The notes under the pieces were generated by a model that had not been told where the DNA came from, did no database searches, and saw nothing but the letters and a program-made list of their open reading frames with translations. From the NCBI GenBank assembly GCA_002205965.3, contig NADL03000032.1:186001-250000 (forward strand): 64,000 nucleotides of DNA. Direction: 5' to 3'. The DNA is from Kappaphycus alvarezii. Lineage: Eukaryota > Rhodophyta > Florideophyceae > Gigartinales > Solieriaceae. Positions 43,906-53,515 of this stretch are shown piece after piece. The position numbers and the translations under genes were made by a program. Position 1 is the stretch's first letter, and each line of letters begins with the position of its first letter.

Positions 43906-44940
43906 GCGCGGAAAATGATACCTTGAGGTAGCCAAATGCCTGTAAGACGGGAATTAAACCATATTTTTAAAGCCTTTTCGTGTCACATTGGTTTGTACTG
44001 AATAGTACAGTACCGTTGGGGTGGGTGCAGGTAACGGGTGTTGGGATGTCCAGTACAAATATTTGTGTTGAATTTTAATTTTTATGCTTTAGCGCGCTAC
44101 TGTAGGAGGAAAAATTGGGGTGTTTTAATGATTGAAAAATAGGTTAGCATATGTTCCAAAGCGCATCAAATAATCCCCCACAGTACAGTACTGTTGTGAA
44201 TTGCTTGGTCTTACAGTTGTCAGAAATGGACAGGCAGACCGCGTGTATTGATTGAGCATCAGCAGCAGAGTAATCTGCATTTGTCCCCCAGTGCGGAATA
44301 GGCACGCAGTGGACGAAGGAGAATGCAGGTCGACGGCCTCGACCTTGCACTCATGATCTAAAGTTATATGGACTAGACCCTGGGAAGTGCAAGGAGCACT
44401 TGAGAAAGGCATGAGTTCCGTGTCTGAGACAGAGTGTTAGTCTATTAAAGAGATAGAAAGCGGCCCTACCCTGGGGAGAGGGAGGCAGCCGGCAGCTTGT
44501 GCCGAATAGTGCAGTCTTGTCCAGTTCTCCAGTCACCTTCTGCCCCGATCGATCTCATTGTCTCTCACTAACACTCCCAGGGATACCTGCGTATCGGGTC
44601 AGCTGTTTTAACAACTGTACAGTGTAGCGGAAATATACCCCTAAGGCTACCTATGAGCTCTATTGAAACACCTGTGCCTCCATGGTTTTTGGAGACGCAA
44701 CTTGGTCCAAGGTTTTTGGCTGACTCTACGACGTAGCCGCAACATAAAATCGATTTTATCGCGTTTTGGGGGAAGTGTCGACGCATTCGACAAGAAAAAA
44801 GTTGCCAATAGGTATCCAAGGTCGCACCATCGAGACTTCAATGAATTATCTTGAAGAATCGGTTCCTGCTTGAAAACCCAGTTGGACAGAGAAGCCATCA
44901 AAGTTTTTCAAGCTGGATACGTGTTTATGAAAGAAAAAAC
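43906..44940. other. Non-coding stretch with one LINE 3' remnant
   Basis: At 44105-44147 the plus strand carries the GGGGTGTTTTAATG signature of the LINE D 3' end. Further TACAGTAC words occur at 44005 and 44183. The remaining frames are short and overlapping, with no recognisable gene. If the third gypsy element has a 5' LTR it should lie here, but I found no partner. Confidence 0.5.
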
Positions 44941-45518
44941 AAGAAATATTTCACGTCCTCGGACCAGGGGTAATCTGGCCGCCGTATCGAAGAAGCTTCG
45001 TTATCGTACTCTCTTAACACGGAAAATCAAGCTGTTGTGGACTTGAAGGACCCAGAGCCATGTCAGACTTCGGTACAAGATAATATTATCACCTAGTACA
45101 TCAACAATGCTCCTGCTGATATGATGGAAAGTCCGAGAAAGATTTCAGCGGTTACCACGACCGTCGGTTCTATCAAGGCAAAAAGGGACTCATTCTCGGG
45201 GCCTCCAGATAACACCAATCAATTGAAGAGCAATACAGTCGAAACCTCGGCGGTAGAAAGAGAGACACCAACGACGAGTTGATATCGAGTCATATTGCTA
45301 ACAAGCTGTAAATGGCTAGATTGGAATCCAGGAAGTGCCACAGAGTCGGAGATGGATCTTTCCTGGACGCTAAACGCATGGACCCGTCTCGTAGGCGAAT
45401 TTCCAATATGGTTCGGAGAACAGAGAAAGATCCTACCGTTTGCATTAAAACAAGACGCCAAAAGAGTATACGAGGTCGTTTCCGACACATATCTGGGGTT
45501 TGTCCATAAATTTTCTTT

Positions 45519-45942
45519 GGGAAAAACTGGAAGGAATGTTGTGCAATGAAGACCAACTGGCCGATTTTCAAGAGAAAGTATTCAAAATTCAATGGGATGA
45601 GCGACGAGAGTCAATCAAATTGTACTCAGAGCGTATAAATCGGGAGACCGTGTTCTTCAGATCCTGATAACCAACAATATGTTGGTGAACAGACTCCAAC
45701 CTGGTCTATCGCCCAAGCTAAGGCAACAAGCCATTGTTGTAACCGGAGGCTTTGATACGGTGGTCAGTCTGGTCTCTCGGGTGATTTCAGATCATTACAA
45801 AGCCTCTTTATATTCATTACGAGAAGTAAAGGAGCCAGTAAGGCCATCCGAGACCCAGTATGAACATCGAGGAGCTCCGTTCAAGTACTTTTACTGCAAG
45901 AAGACAGTTTATTCCGCAAATCTTGCTAAAGACTGTTGGTAA
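45519..45942 (+). pseudogene. Gag of third gypsy element
   Basis: Capsid-like segment LEGMLCNEDQLADFQEKVF and RRESIKLYSERINRETVFF in one frame, continuing in 45679-45942 as NMLVNRLQPGLSPKLRQQ and a degenerate zinc knuckle (FKYFYCKK then NLAKDCW), in which the first cysteine and the histidine are lost. Frame changes near 45.66 and 45.78 kb. Confidence 0.65.
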
Positions 45943-46159
45943 CGGAAGTCTGATTCCCGCCTACAGTATAAATAAAACATTAGACGGAGGAAGGGCACGG
46001 AGAGGCGAGGCTCCCGTCACAGAATTTAAACCTCGGTATCCATGCACCGATGGAAGGCGTCATGAGCAGTTTCGTGCCTGTAGTGAGCCGACATGGCCGC
46101 GAGGATCGGAAAAGGAAGAAGTTGCCATGAAACTCCATGCATTTTGCTAACGGCTTACA

Positions 46160-46528
46160 CTACAACTGGGTACAGCTGATCTTTCCATATAGGTTGACAA
46201 CACCCGGTTACGGAAGAACACGGGACAGATCGTGCGCTTCAGTGAGGAAGAAGCAGAGTCCGCCGACGGATCTCCAATCGAAGTCACTGGCGCGGGACAG
46301 CTAAAGTTCTCTTTCTGGGACCAGGAGTTCACAGAGCCTGTGAGGCTTCTGAGAACGATTCCCGACAAGATACTAATTAGGAGACGATTCTGGAGGTCAA
46401 AAGGACTCTTGTTCGACTTAAAACGGAACAAATTCTCCATCCAAGTGGATGGGGAGGGAGTGGAAGGATCCCTAAGCAGCAGAAAGGGAGTCCACGAGAC
46501 CCAACCAACGAGGAGGTGTACTCTGTAA
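46160..46528 (+). pseudogene. Protease C-terminal part of third gypsy element
   Basis: Frame 46232-46528 contains GSPIEVTGAGQLKFSFWDQ, then a segment matching the retropepsin C-terminal I-L-I-G-RRFW signature (IPDKILIRRRFWRSKGLLFD, glycine replaced by arginine). The DTG active site is not found in frame upstream. Confidence 0.7.
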
Positions 46529-46649
46529 TTGAGGATTCCGATGTGGACAGGGCGGTTTTGGAGATAGATCTTAGTGAATTTTCCAATAAAAAAGCCAAGG
46601 TGAAAGTCTTATGTGACCCCATTGGGAACGAAGAGCCATCTTCCAACGT

Positions 46650-47466
46650 TTGGGAAGAATGAGTGTCATAAAACACAAGATAAACCTCTTACCGGGTGTC
46701 GAGCCAATCTGCGAGCCTATGACACGACGTCCGCCGAAGAAGAAGAAGTGGAAAGTCGTCCATGGAGAAGATACTGAAATTAAGAGTCCTGGAACCGGCC
46801 ACATCCCATTGGGCAACCAACAATGTCTTCGTCAAGAAAAAAGACGGGGGGTCCGATATAAATCAGACTTTCGGAAGCTGAATTAGCTTTCAATTACTGA
46901 CACATACCCCATGGGAAACATGAGACAAATCTTGGATTGGCTGGCCTCGGAGATGGTATACTGTATTTGACCTCAAGGATTGGTTCTTCCAAGTCGATTT
47001 ACACCCGGATTCCAAGAAGCTTACTGCGGTACGAACTTTCGTTGAACTCCTACAATACAGCAGGTTACCGATGGGAACAAAGAATGCTCCAGGATCATTT
47101 CAGCTTGTAGTCAACAATATTCTTGGCGACTGAAAAGGGAAGGATGTTTTGGCTTTCATGGACGATACAAGTGTCTGTACCATCGGAGAAGACGAACAAT
47201 TGGAATCTCTAGCAGCTGCCTTGGACAGGCTGCTTACAGCAAGAGTCCGTTTCAAGCTATCCAAGTGTGCGTTTGGGGTCCTGGGCCATCGAGTAGACAA
47301 ATACGGGCTAAAACAATTTTATCATCACACAGAGGCCAGAAGAAACGTTGTGGAGGCCGCTACAGGCGATGAGGTCATGGTATTTGTTGGGTTGATGGAC
47401 TTCTTCGCATCCATTGTGGATCACTTTGCCGATATCACAGCTCCGCTGTACGATGTGCTGAAATAA
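46650..47466 (+). pseudogene. Reverse transcriptase of third gypsy element
   Basis: HKINLLPGVEPICEPMTRRP opens the domain. Other frames give NNVFVKKKDGGSDI, VFDLKDWFFQVDLHPDSKKL (first catalytic aspartate) and LPMGTKNAPGSFQLVVNNIL. The active-site box reads AFMDDTS at about 47157-47170, with both aspartates present (FMDD rather than YxDD). The frame 47149-47466 then continues DEQLESLAAALDRLLTARVR and FKLSKCAFG. Several frame changes and stops intervene. Confidence 0.82.
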
Positions 47467-47579
47467 GCCGTATTTTCCAAGAAATAAAGGCACTGCCAGC
47501 GACTGATAATTCCAGGTTGGAAGAAACGCTGGGGTGAAGCGCAAAGAAAGGCATAGAAAGGCCTGAAGAGCTAGTTAAG

Positions 47580-47949
47580 TTACCCAGTCATACTAGCTCC
47601 ACCACGAAGAGGGCAGAGAAAAGGATCATGACGTACGCAAGGTCATACGGCCTCGGAGGAGTGCTTCTTCAAGGCATGAAGGCGGAAGATGCCAACCAGT
47701 ATCATTCCCAACCGCATAATCCGTATTCCAGAGAGTAATTATGCACCAAAAGAAAGAGAGTGCCTGGTGGTGGTCCTTGCGCATCTGAAGTGGAGGCATT
47801 ATCTCCATTGGGAGAAGTCCATAATTGTCACGGACCACTTGTCTCTCAAATGTCTACTAAGCCTGAAAGACGCTGGGCAAAAACTGGCTAGATGGGTACT
47901 AGAGATACAGGACTATGATTTCATCTTTGAGCACCAAAATGGATCCTAA
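47580..47949 (+). pseudogene. RNase H of third gypsy element
   Basis: ARSYGLGGVLLQGMKAEDAN, where gypsy RNase H normally has a D-A-S start (aspartate lost), then frame 47689-47949 with ESNYAPKERECLVVVLAHLK and IIVTDHLSLKCLLSLKDAGQ and KLARWVLEIQDYDFIFEHQ. A frame change lies near 47.7 kb. The fold assignment is clear, activity is not expected. Confidence 0.82.
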
Positions 47950-48559
47950 TTGGTCTTTCTAGACAGCTTGAGTTGAGACGCTGTCCACAAGCCGCTTTGT
48001 CAAAGATGGCATGGCGAAATTTCAGAGGTCAGCCAAGAAAAAGCCGAAGATATGACTCACAAAGAACGGGTGGCAGCAGTCCTCGAAAAAATGGGTGTAA
48101 TTCTGGTGCAGAACGAGAAAAAGGCATGTCTGCACCAGGGAAAAGCCAAGTGATGCAGATATTGGTCTCGAGCAAAGAAAAGTGTTCGGAAACGTGTATT
48201 AGTTCGCAGCAGACGAGAAGGAATTTCTCGTCGACGATGTAGGGTTACTCTCCTACTGTGGTAGGGACGAGTTTCCAGTTGTAGCGCCGAGTTCCTTGGT
48301 GACCACAGTGCTTGAATGGGTAAACGGCTCAAAATGCACCGGGTACTATGGCTTCTTGAGGAAGACTTTAGCCAGATTGCGGCCCAGATACTGGTGAAAA
48401 GGCATGGCTAACGACGCCGTGACCCACATCAAGAATTGCTTACAATTTACGGTAGCAGAGGAAAGACAAACGGGCAAAGAGGCTCACCTAGAGATCGTTC
48501 ACTAGGAAAGAAGATTCCAGACTGTTGCATTCGATGTCCAAACAATCACACCTCGCTCG

Positions 48560-49238
48560 AAGAGAGAAAATCGCAAAGTTCTGTCAATGGAGGATGTCTT
48601 CAACCGCTTTGTCAGAGCACAGCCAATCCCTGATGAAAATGCAGAAACTATCGCAAAAGTGCCGATCGAGGAATGGATCTCGATATTTGGACCAATGGAA
48701 CATCTCTTGTCCCATGAAGGTTCAAACTTAACAGGTGAAGTGATTGCGAACCTGAAGGAGCAGTTAGGAATTGGACTTATGCAGACCTATCCTTGCATCC
48801 GCAAGCCAACTGGACAGTGTAACGTTGGAATCGAACTTTGGTTAAAGATATTTCCAGCTTCGTCTCGTTTGGACATAGTGACTGGGACGACCATGTCGCT
48901 CTGACATGTCTATGATACAACACCGGGGATTGCGTAGCAACAGCCATGACTCTATATAAGGCCATGTCCGGAACAGAAGCCTTCGAAGCTTGGGGTGAAA
49001 TGGATACAGTGTGTCTTCAGGACGAACCAGAAGACTTAGAGAGGAGATTATACCGCCTGCACAGGAATCTACTCCAGAAGGGATTAATATCGTGGAGACG
49101 AGCCAAGAAAGAGTACGAAAATTGCATTAACCCGACGAAATCCGATATTGGAGATCGCGTTCTATTGTGGTCGGTGGAGCTAAATAAAACCGAAGGGAAG
49201 AAAGTATATGAAGCCCTGGTTCGGCCCTTAAAGGTTTA
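48560..49238 (+). pseudogene. Integrase of third gypsy element
   Basis: Frame 48587-48904 reads MEDVFNRFVRAQPIPDENAE, IAKVPIEEWISIFGPMEHLL, then SHEGSNLTGEVIANLKEQLG. This is the catalytic core, but the second aspartate is histidine (LLSHEGSN instead of LLSDxGxN) and the glutamate position after GQC is not acidic. The C-terminal SH3-like part (GDRVLLWSVELNKTEGKK) is in 48946-49239. The element is cut off there. Confidence 0.8.
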
Positions 49239-50560
49239 GACTTTTCAATGATGGAGAAAACTTCTGTCACTTGTAGTAGTCATCGACAAATGAAATGAAG
49301 TACTGGGCCCCACCGAGTGACGGATTTTCAGCAGGCTATAAAACGTCTGTCTGAACCAAATGAAGGGGTTTCGTAGAGCGCCGTTCCGTCTACTTTGCGA
49401 TTGATGTACGGTGATATTTGCCAAAGATACATCCAACGCATGAGTTTGGTGTCTCACACCTGTCGATCTTAACGCTAGTCACAGCTTCGTTATAGTCTTG
49501 ATCTCAGCGGTGTTAATTTGAGCCAGTCGTTCATGCCAATTTTGAAGAGAAGTAAGGAAGTAAATTTCCAAATTAGGAGACTTTGCTAAACTTGGGGAAG
49601 CATTTAATGTAAAGAAGCCATTCTAAAGAGTCCAAGTGGAAACTATTGAGCCATTCGCTTGGTTGGAGCGACACCGTCTCGATTGAAAGAATATTAAAAG
49701 CCATGATTAATAATAGTAGAAAGCGAAATCAGCTGGTATCGAAGCAAAAGAACTTGAAGAACCCTCTGTAACATGCATTCAACAGTATTTTTGTTGCTGC
49801 GGAGGTTAAGATTAATTCACCTGAGCGTTCGATTTACGCTATGTAATCTGCTCCCAGATCTAGAGTTGACTTGGAATCAAAGGCGTGATACGTGATGAAG
49901 GCGCATCGATCATTAGTTACATTAAACGTACAGCCTGAGTCTATCATCCAGTCACGAGCGAAGGATATTGGATTCTCCCTAAAGGGAAGCTTCAGATAAA
50001 AGAAGTATTGCAACTTGAATCAGCTCATTGAGAAGCTGACCAGCGTCATCAAGTTTCGCGAATTCGCTCTTAAGGTTAGCTTATGATCTCAAATTGATTC
50101 TACGTTTTGTCTGCAACTAAATGGCTCAGTGCACAAAATTCAGCTTCTTGCTCGTGGTTTTGCTGTCATAATCTTGAGCATAGTTTTCCCACATACCCTT
50201 CAGATAATTAGCATATTTTTTGGCAGCCTTCAAAGGCTTATTTCCTAGTGCTGTGACAAGAAATACCCTTTGCATTTCCGCTTCGCTTCTTGAAGTCAAA
50301 TATTTTGGCAATACTCTCAACATATCAATCTTCTGGTCGAGGTTCATTTCATAGATTATTTTAATACAGTCCTAACTTTCGAAAATATCTTCCATGCGGA
50401 GTTTTTAGAACCTAAAGCTCTCAGAGGGCTTATCATTGAATTTTGGGACTCGGTCTTCTCTAGAATATTTAATAGCTGCGATGTTTCCACTGAAAAGTCA
50501 GGACTTATCTCAAAGAAAGAATTATTGGGAAAAAAAATACAAACAAAAACTTTTTAGTAG
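49238..50560 (-). mobile_element. 5' half of a Ty1/copia element
   Basis: Minus-strand copia pieces in the order Gag, protease, integrase N-terminus. The Gag-like part lies at about 50480-50126 (KFNDKPSESFRF, KLRMEDIFES, IDMLRVLPKYL). The protease has WMIDSGCTFNVTNDRCAF (DSG at 49933-49941). The GAG-pre-integrase block has NWHERLAQINTAEIKTI (about 49490-49545). The integrase start has CVGCIFGKYHR, TKPLHLVQTD and YFISFVDDYYK at about 49.25 kb. Sequence stops there against the gypsy integrase. Reverse transcriptase and RNase H are missing. Frame breaks are frequent. Confidence 0.8.
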
Positions 50561-51500
50561 ATAGGAATGAACGCAATTTTTTCTCTTTTTGTGTGACGTT
50601 AGGGTTTGAGATTTAGCACCTATATTGCACCTCATATAGTGCAAACTCGTGCATAGCTTCGCAACTAAATCTTGAGGAGGCAGCAAGCTGCAATTCATTT
50701 ATTCGATTGAAAACATACTGAATTAGGTGATATATCTCCCAATGGTCGGCAATTACAAATTGTGTTAAATTAAACAGGCATATTTGAATCTCATTAGTAA
50801 GAGTGAGTATGGCGTAAGGGGACATGTTTCCTGGCACATATTACGTGTCATTGAATCTTACTGACCCAGACCGTTCAGATATCGTTAATCCTCAACTTGT
50901 GCAGTACGGTACATCGCTGATACTAGGGTTATCACTGCCATACTCAACACTTCATTCTGCTCTATGGCTCCGGCACCAGTCACAATTGATTCCATTACTT
51001 TTTAATTAACTACAGGTACTGTACGCAGCGCAATTTAAAATAAACATGCGACGCCCTACGTTATACCGTGCGAATCACCCGAAGAAAACCTGTCGTTTCA
51101 ATTGCTCTGGCATCGAGCGACCCGCAACGTCCTACTCGTCTCATGCCAGCTCAGCATACAGTACTGTACAGTACAGCGTACGGTAGCACAGCACTGCGTT
51201 GTTCACAGTATACTGTATTACAGTTCAGGACCATAGCACTGCACTGTGCAAACAGCGTTTTCATGCCGGACGAGTCTGGCAGAAAAATGAATCCAGCAGA
51301 AAAGTGAATCCAGGTGGGTGGTTCGGCGGATATGCATTTCCAGGCGCACTGCGCTGGCCCTCTCGCAGGGTGGCGTGGCATATCCAACCGACCGCAGAAT
51401 GCGCCATTCTGAACGGCCGTTCTGACGATCGTGTTGATGCACTGCCCTACACGTGTGAACTCACTGTGTCCCCTTCCATTTGCCACTTGCCTATGGCTGT
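50561..51500. other. No gene recognised; palindrome cluster at 51.16 kb
   Basis: If the copia half-element has a 5' LTR it should lie at 50.56-51.0 kb, but no partner is available to define it. At 51160-51210 there is a dense run of TACAGTACTGTACAGTAC-type words. Frames here overlap on both strands and are not credible. Confidence 0.5.
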
Positions 51501-51508
51501 TGACGGCG

Positions 51509-51990
51509 TCAACGAACCCCGGAGTAATCTGGGCTTCTCAGTTTTCGGCTGTTTCGAGGCAGTCCAGGTGTGCTACTGCCACTCCCGCGCACCGACATAT
51601 CTTCAACGCGCTCCACATCTAATATCAAAAGACGACTTCTGGTGAAGTTGATCACGTCCAAAAGCTCCTCGATATCATCCTCGCTCCTAATCCACGTCTT
51701 CAGATTTTCCTCATCAGGGTAGGAAATCGTCACCTCGCCTTCCTTCAAGCCATACATCCGACGTATGTATTTCCTGATTTCAATATACGAAATCTTCCCT
51801 AGCCGCACCCTTCGCGTGATCGCATTATATCTTACGCCAATAACAGTTCCGCCACTCCCTGTCACTTGTTTTGTCTTATGGTACCCCCTGGTTCAGACTG
51901 TGACAACTCTCGGTTCTCCACAGGCCTCATGTTGCCAGCTCGCAGGTTCGTTCTGTGTGCCACTCCCTGAGTAGTCTGCATTCCCTCGTT
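51509..51990 (-). CDS. PB1-domain protein segment
   Basis: The minus-strand frame 51509-51865 (118 codons, opening at a GTG) carries a PB1 domain at about residues 5-85: IGVRYNAITRRVRLGKISY, then the acidic OPCA motif SYPDEENLKTWIRSEDDIEE and a final beta strand (LLILDVE). PB1 domains mediate protein pairing. The acidic OPCA motif identifies a type I face. In the same frame, upstream of one TGA (about 51.9 kb), an open segment continues to about 51.99 kb with an ATG (MEKRGNADYSGSG). It lies 120 bases after the GATA-like frames on the same strand, so both may be one gene with frame breaks or introns. Confidence 0.65.
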
Positions 51991-52112
51991 TCTCCATGCC
52001 TTGGATTTACCCAAGGTTACTTCGGCGGCATCAGTCCGAACCCTTCAGGGAGCCACTCTGGCCCTTTGTACCTTTCTCCTGAGCCATTTCTTCACTTCGC
52101 ATTCTCTTCTTC

Positions 52113-52830
52113 TCACGCCTCCTTTCCGTCAGGCCTTCCATAGCCATAGAGACGTCCGTATTGTTGTTTCCATATCCCCGCCCCCCGCCCCGATAGGCTC
52201 ACAACAGGATGACGGCCGTCAATATTTCCGTCTGGTCCCTCTACGAAATGGGTGACCCTGACTTGACGCCAGCCTGGCCTCTTCGCAACAGAGATTACAC
52301 CTTGTGGTGCCTGATACAGAGGTAAGTTCCGCCCCGTGTACTTCACAAAACACGGCTTGCACAACGTGCATTCTCCGTCAGGGCCATCTGCGACCGCCGG
52401 CTTGCGACATTCTTGAATCAGACACACCCGTGGGCGTCCAGTGCATGGGAAGTACTCCTGGCCAAATTCCACATCCTCCTTTTCATGGCCGAAACGGGCG
52501 CGATGGTTCCTCCAGAAGGGATCGACTTTCGCCTCCGAAGCTCTTAACGATCGGCCGAGAAATGTCCATTTGCAATCCTGTTCCTCCTCTGCGGTGGAAC
52601 CCAACGTGTCTTACGCGATATGAAAATGGACCAGGGACCACCGACAGGCCTTTGGTGCGCTCATCTCGATAAAGCTTGAGTTCTCGATTGCGGTACTTGT
52701 TGTAACAACGATTGCACAACGTGTAAGGTCCGTCGGGTCCGTTGCCCCACTGCGGGGTGCTAGTCTCGCCGCACGATGGGACTCTGCAGCTCTTCCCTCT
52801 TCTGATGGGGACCTTGGGTGGAACATGACA
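52113..52830 (-). pseudogene. Tandem GATA-like zinc-finger protein, frame-broken
   Basis: Probable DNA-binding protein. Finger 1 (about 52.78-52.68 kb) reads CRVPSCGETSTPQWGNGPDG, then PYTLCNRCYNKYRNRELKLY: the GATA layout with T-P-x-W and L-C-N-x-C, but with CX4C in place of the usual CX2C. Finger 2 (in 52113-52604) reads CLIQECRKPAVADGPDGE, then CTLCKPCFVKYTGRNLPLY, CX4C again with a shorter loop and no T-P-x-W. Similar tails follow each finger (RVRHVGF, RVTHFVEG), so the unit was duplicated. A frameshift near 52.53 kb separates the two. Upstream of finger 1 an in-frame TGA or an intron acceptor (CCCAAG) precedes PIRRGKSC. The second frame ends at 52113. Confidence 0.68.
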
Positions 52831-52885
52831 GTATCAGATAGGTGGTTTGGAAGAATCCAAACTGAAGGAAAATTGCCAAATCGGA

Positions 52886-52941
52886 ATGCGGGTCGTGACT
52901 ACCGCACACGTCCATGCGGGTCGTGACTACCGCACACGTCC
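52886..52941. repeat. Exact 28-bp tandem duplication
   Basis: The unit starting ATGCGGGTCGTGACTACCGC occurs at 52886-52913 and again, identical, at 52914-52941, just upstream of the GATA-like locus. Confidence 0.92.
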
Positions 52942-53059
52942 AAGGAAAACTCGTGCTTGGGAATGGGTCTGCGGGATTTGCCACGTCCTGGTTGCCAAGA
53001 GTTCATATGAACGGCCTAGTCCTCCAAAAAAAGGCAGTTTGAGCGGTTTCTGTGCAGTG

Positions 53060-53390
53060 TGCAGTATAGTACTGTACGGTCCACTCTTCAGACTTCGTTG
53101 TTGCCGCAAAGCAGTTTGAATTTTGAGCAGATGTGCCATGCAGGATCATGGAGCTTTAGCGGACTTTACAGGCTGGGATTCAAAAAATATTGTACTGTAC
53201 TGTACAGTACGCAATTTTTTGAAAACCTGTCCTTTGTACAGTACAGGAATGTTCTTCAAGCTTTGTGGCTGATACAGTACTAATGTACAGTACTGTACAG
53301 TACTATGTGTGTGAATACTGTACAGTACTGTCAATTAGCAATCTACAGTAAAGGTGATCTTTTGGCTACCGTACTGTATTACAGCTTTAC
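53060..53390. repeat. Densest TACAGTA/TACTGTA palindrome cluster
   Basis: At least eight self-complementary words occur (for example GTACTGTACTGTACAGTAC at about 53192 and TGTACAGTACTGTACAGTAC at about 53284). Arms at 53284-53302 and 53320-53331 can pair with each other or fold alone. Confidence 0.85.
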
Positions 53391-53412
53391 CTTGAGGTTT
53401 CACGTTCAGACT

Positions 53413-53515
53413 GGGGAAATTTTGGGGTTATTTTAATGTTTGGAATAAAGTTATGTGGTCGGCCCTATTCACACGCTGCTGGTGCGTCATGCCGGATAAG
53501 TCGTCACTGAGTGAC
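53413..53515 (-). repeat. LINE D-type 3' end remnant
   Basis: The plus strand reads TTTTGGGGTTATTTTAATG, then TATGTGGTCGGCC and CCGGATAAGTCGTCACTGA, matching the 39.94-40.01 kb LINE D end in the same orientation. About 100 bases survive. Confidence 0.75.

Larger units (their letters stand above)
44941..49238 (+). mobile_element. Third gypsy lineage, degraded, truncated at a copia junction
   Basis: Plus-strand gypsy element with Gag, protease, reverse transcriptase, RNase H and integrase in the correct order, but different in sequence from the elements at 10.5 and 26.3 kb. Almost every domain is broken by frameshifts and stops. It ends within the integrase C-terminus (RVLLWSVELNKTEGKKVYEA, then VRPLKV) at about 49238, where minus-strand copia sequence begins directly. 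No LTR was identified on either side. Confidence 0.8.

Noticed and set aside
51199..51645. 148-codon plus frame
   Set aside because: Its 3' part is antisense to the PB1 frame and its 5' part lies in a TACAGTA palindrome cluster. No motif.
52950..53119. Plus-strand CX2C...CX2C pattern (WVCGICHV ... FCAVCS) near the GATA-like locus
   Set aside because: It is on the strand opposite to the GATA-like gene, has no zinc-finger signature beyond cysteine spacing and runs into a palindrome cluster. Likely chance.
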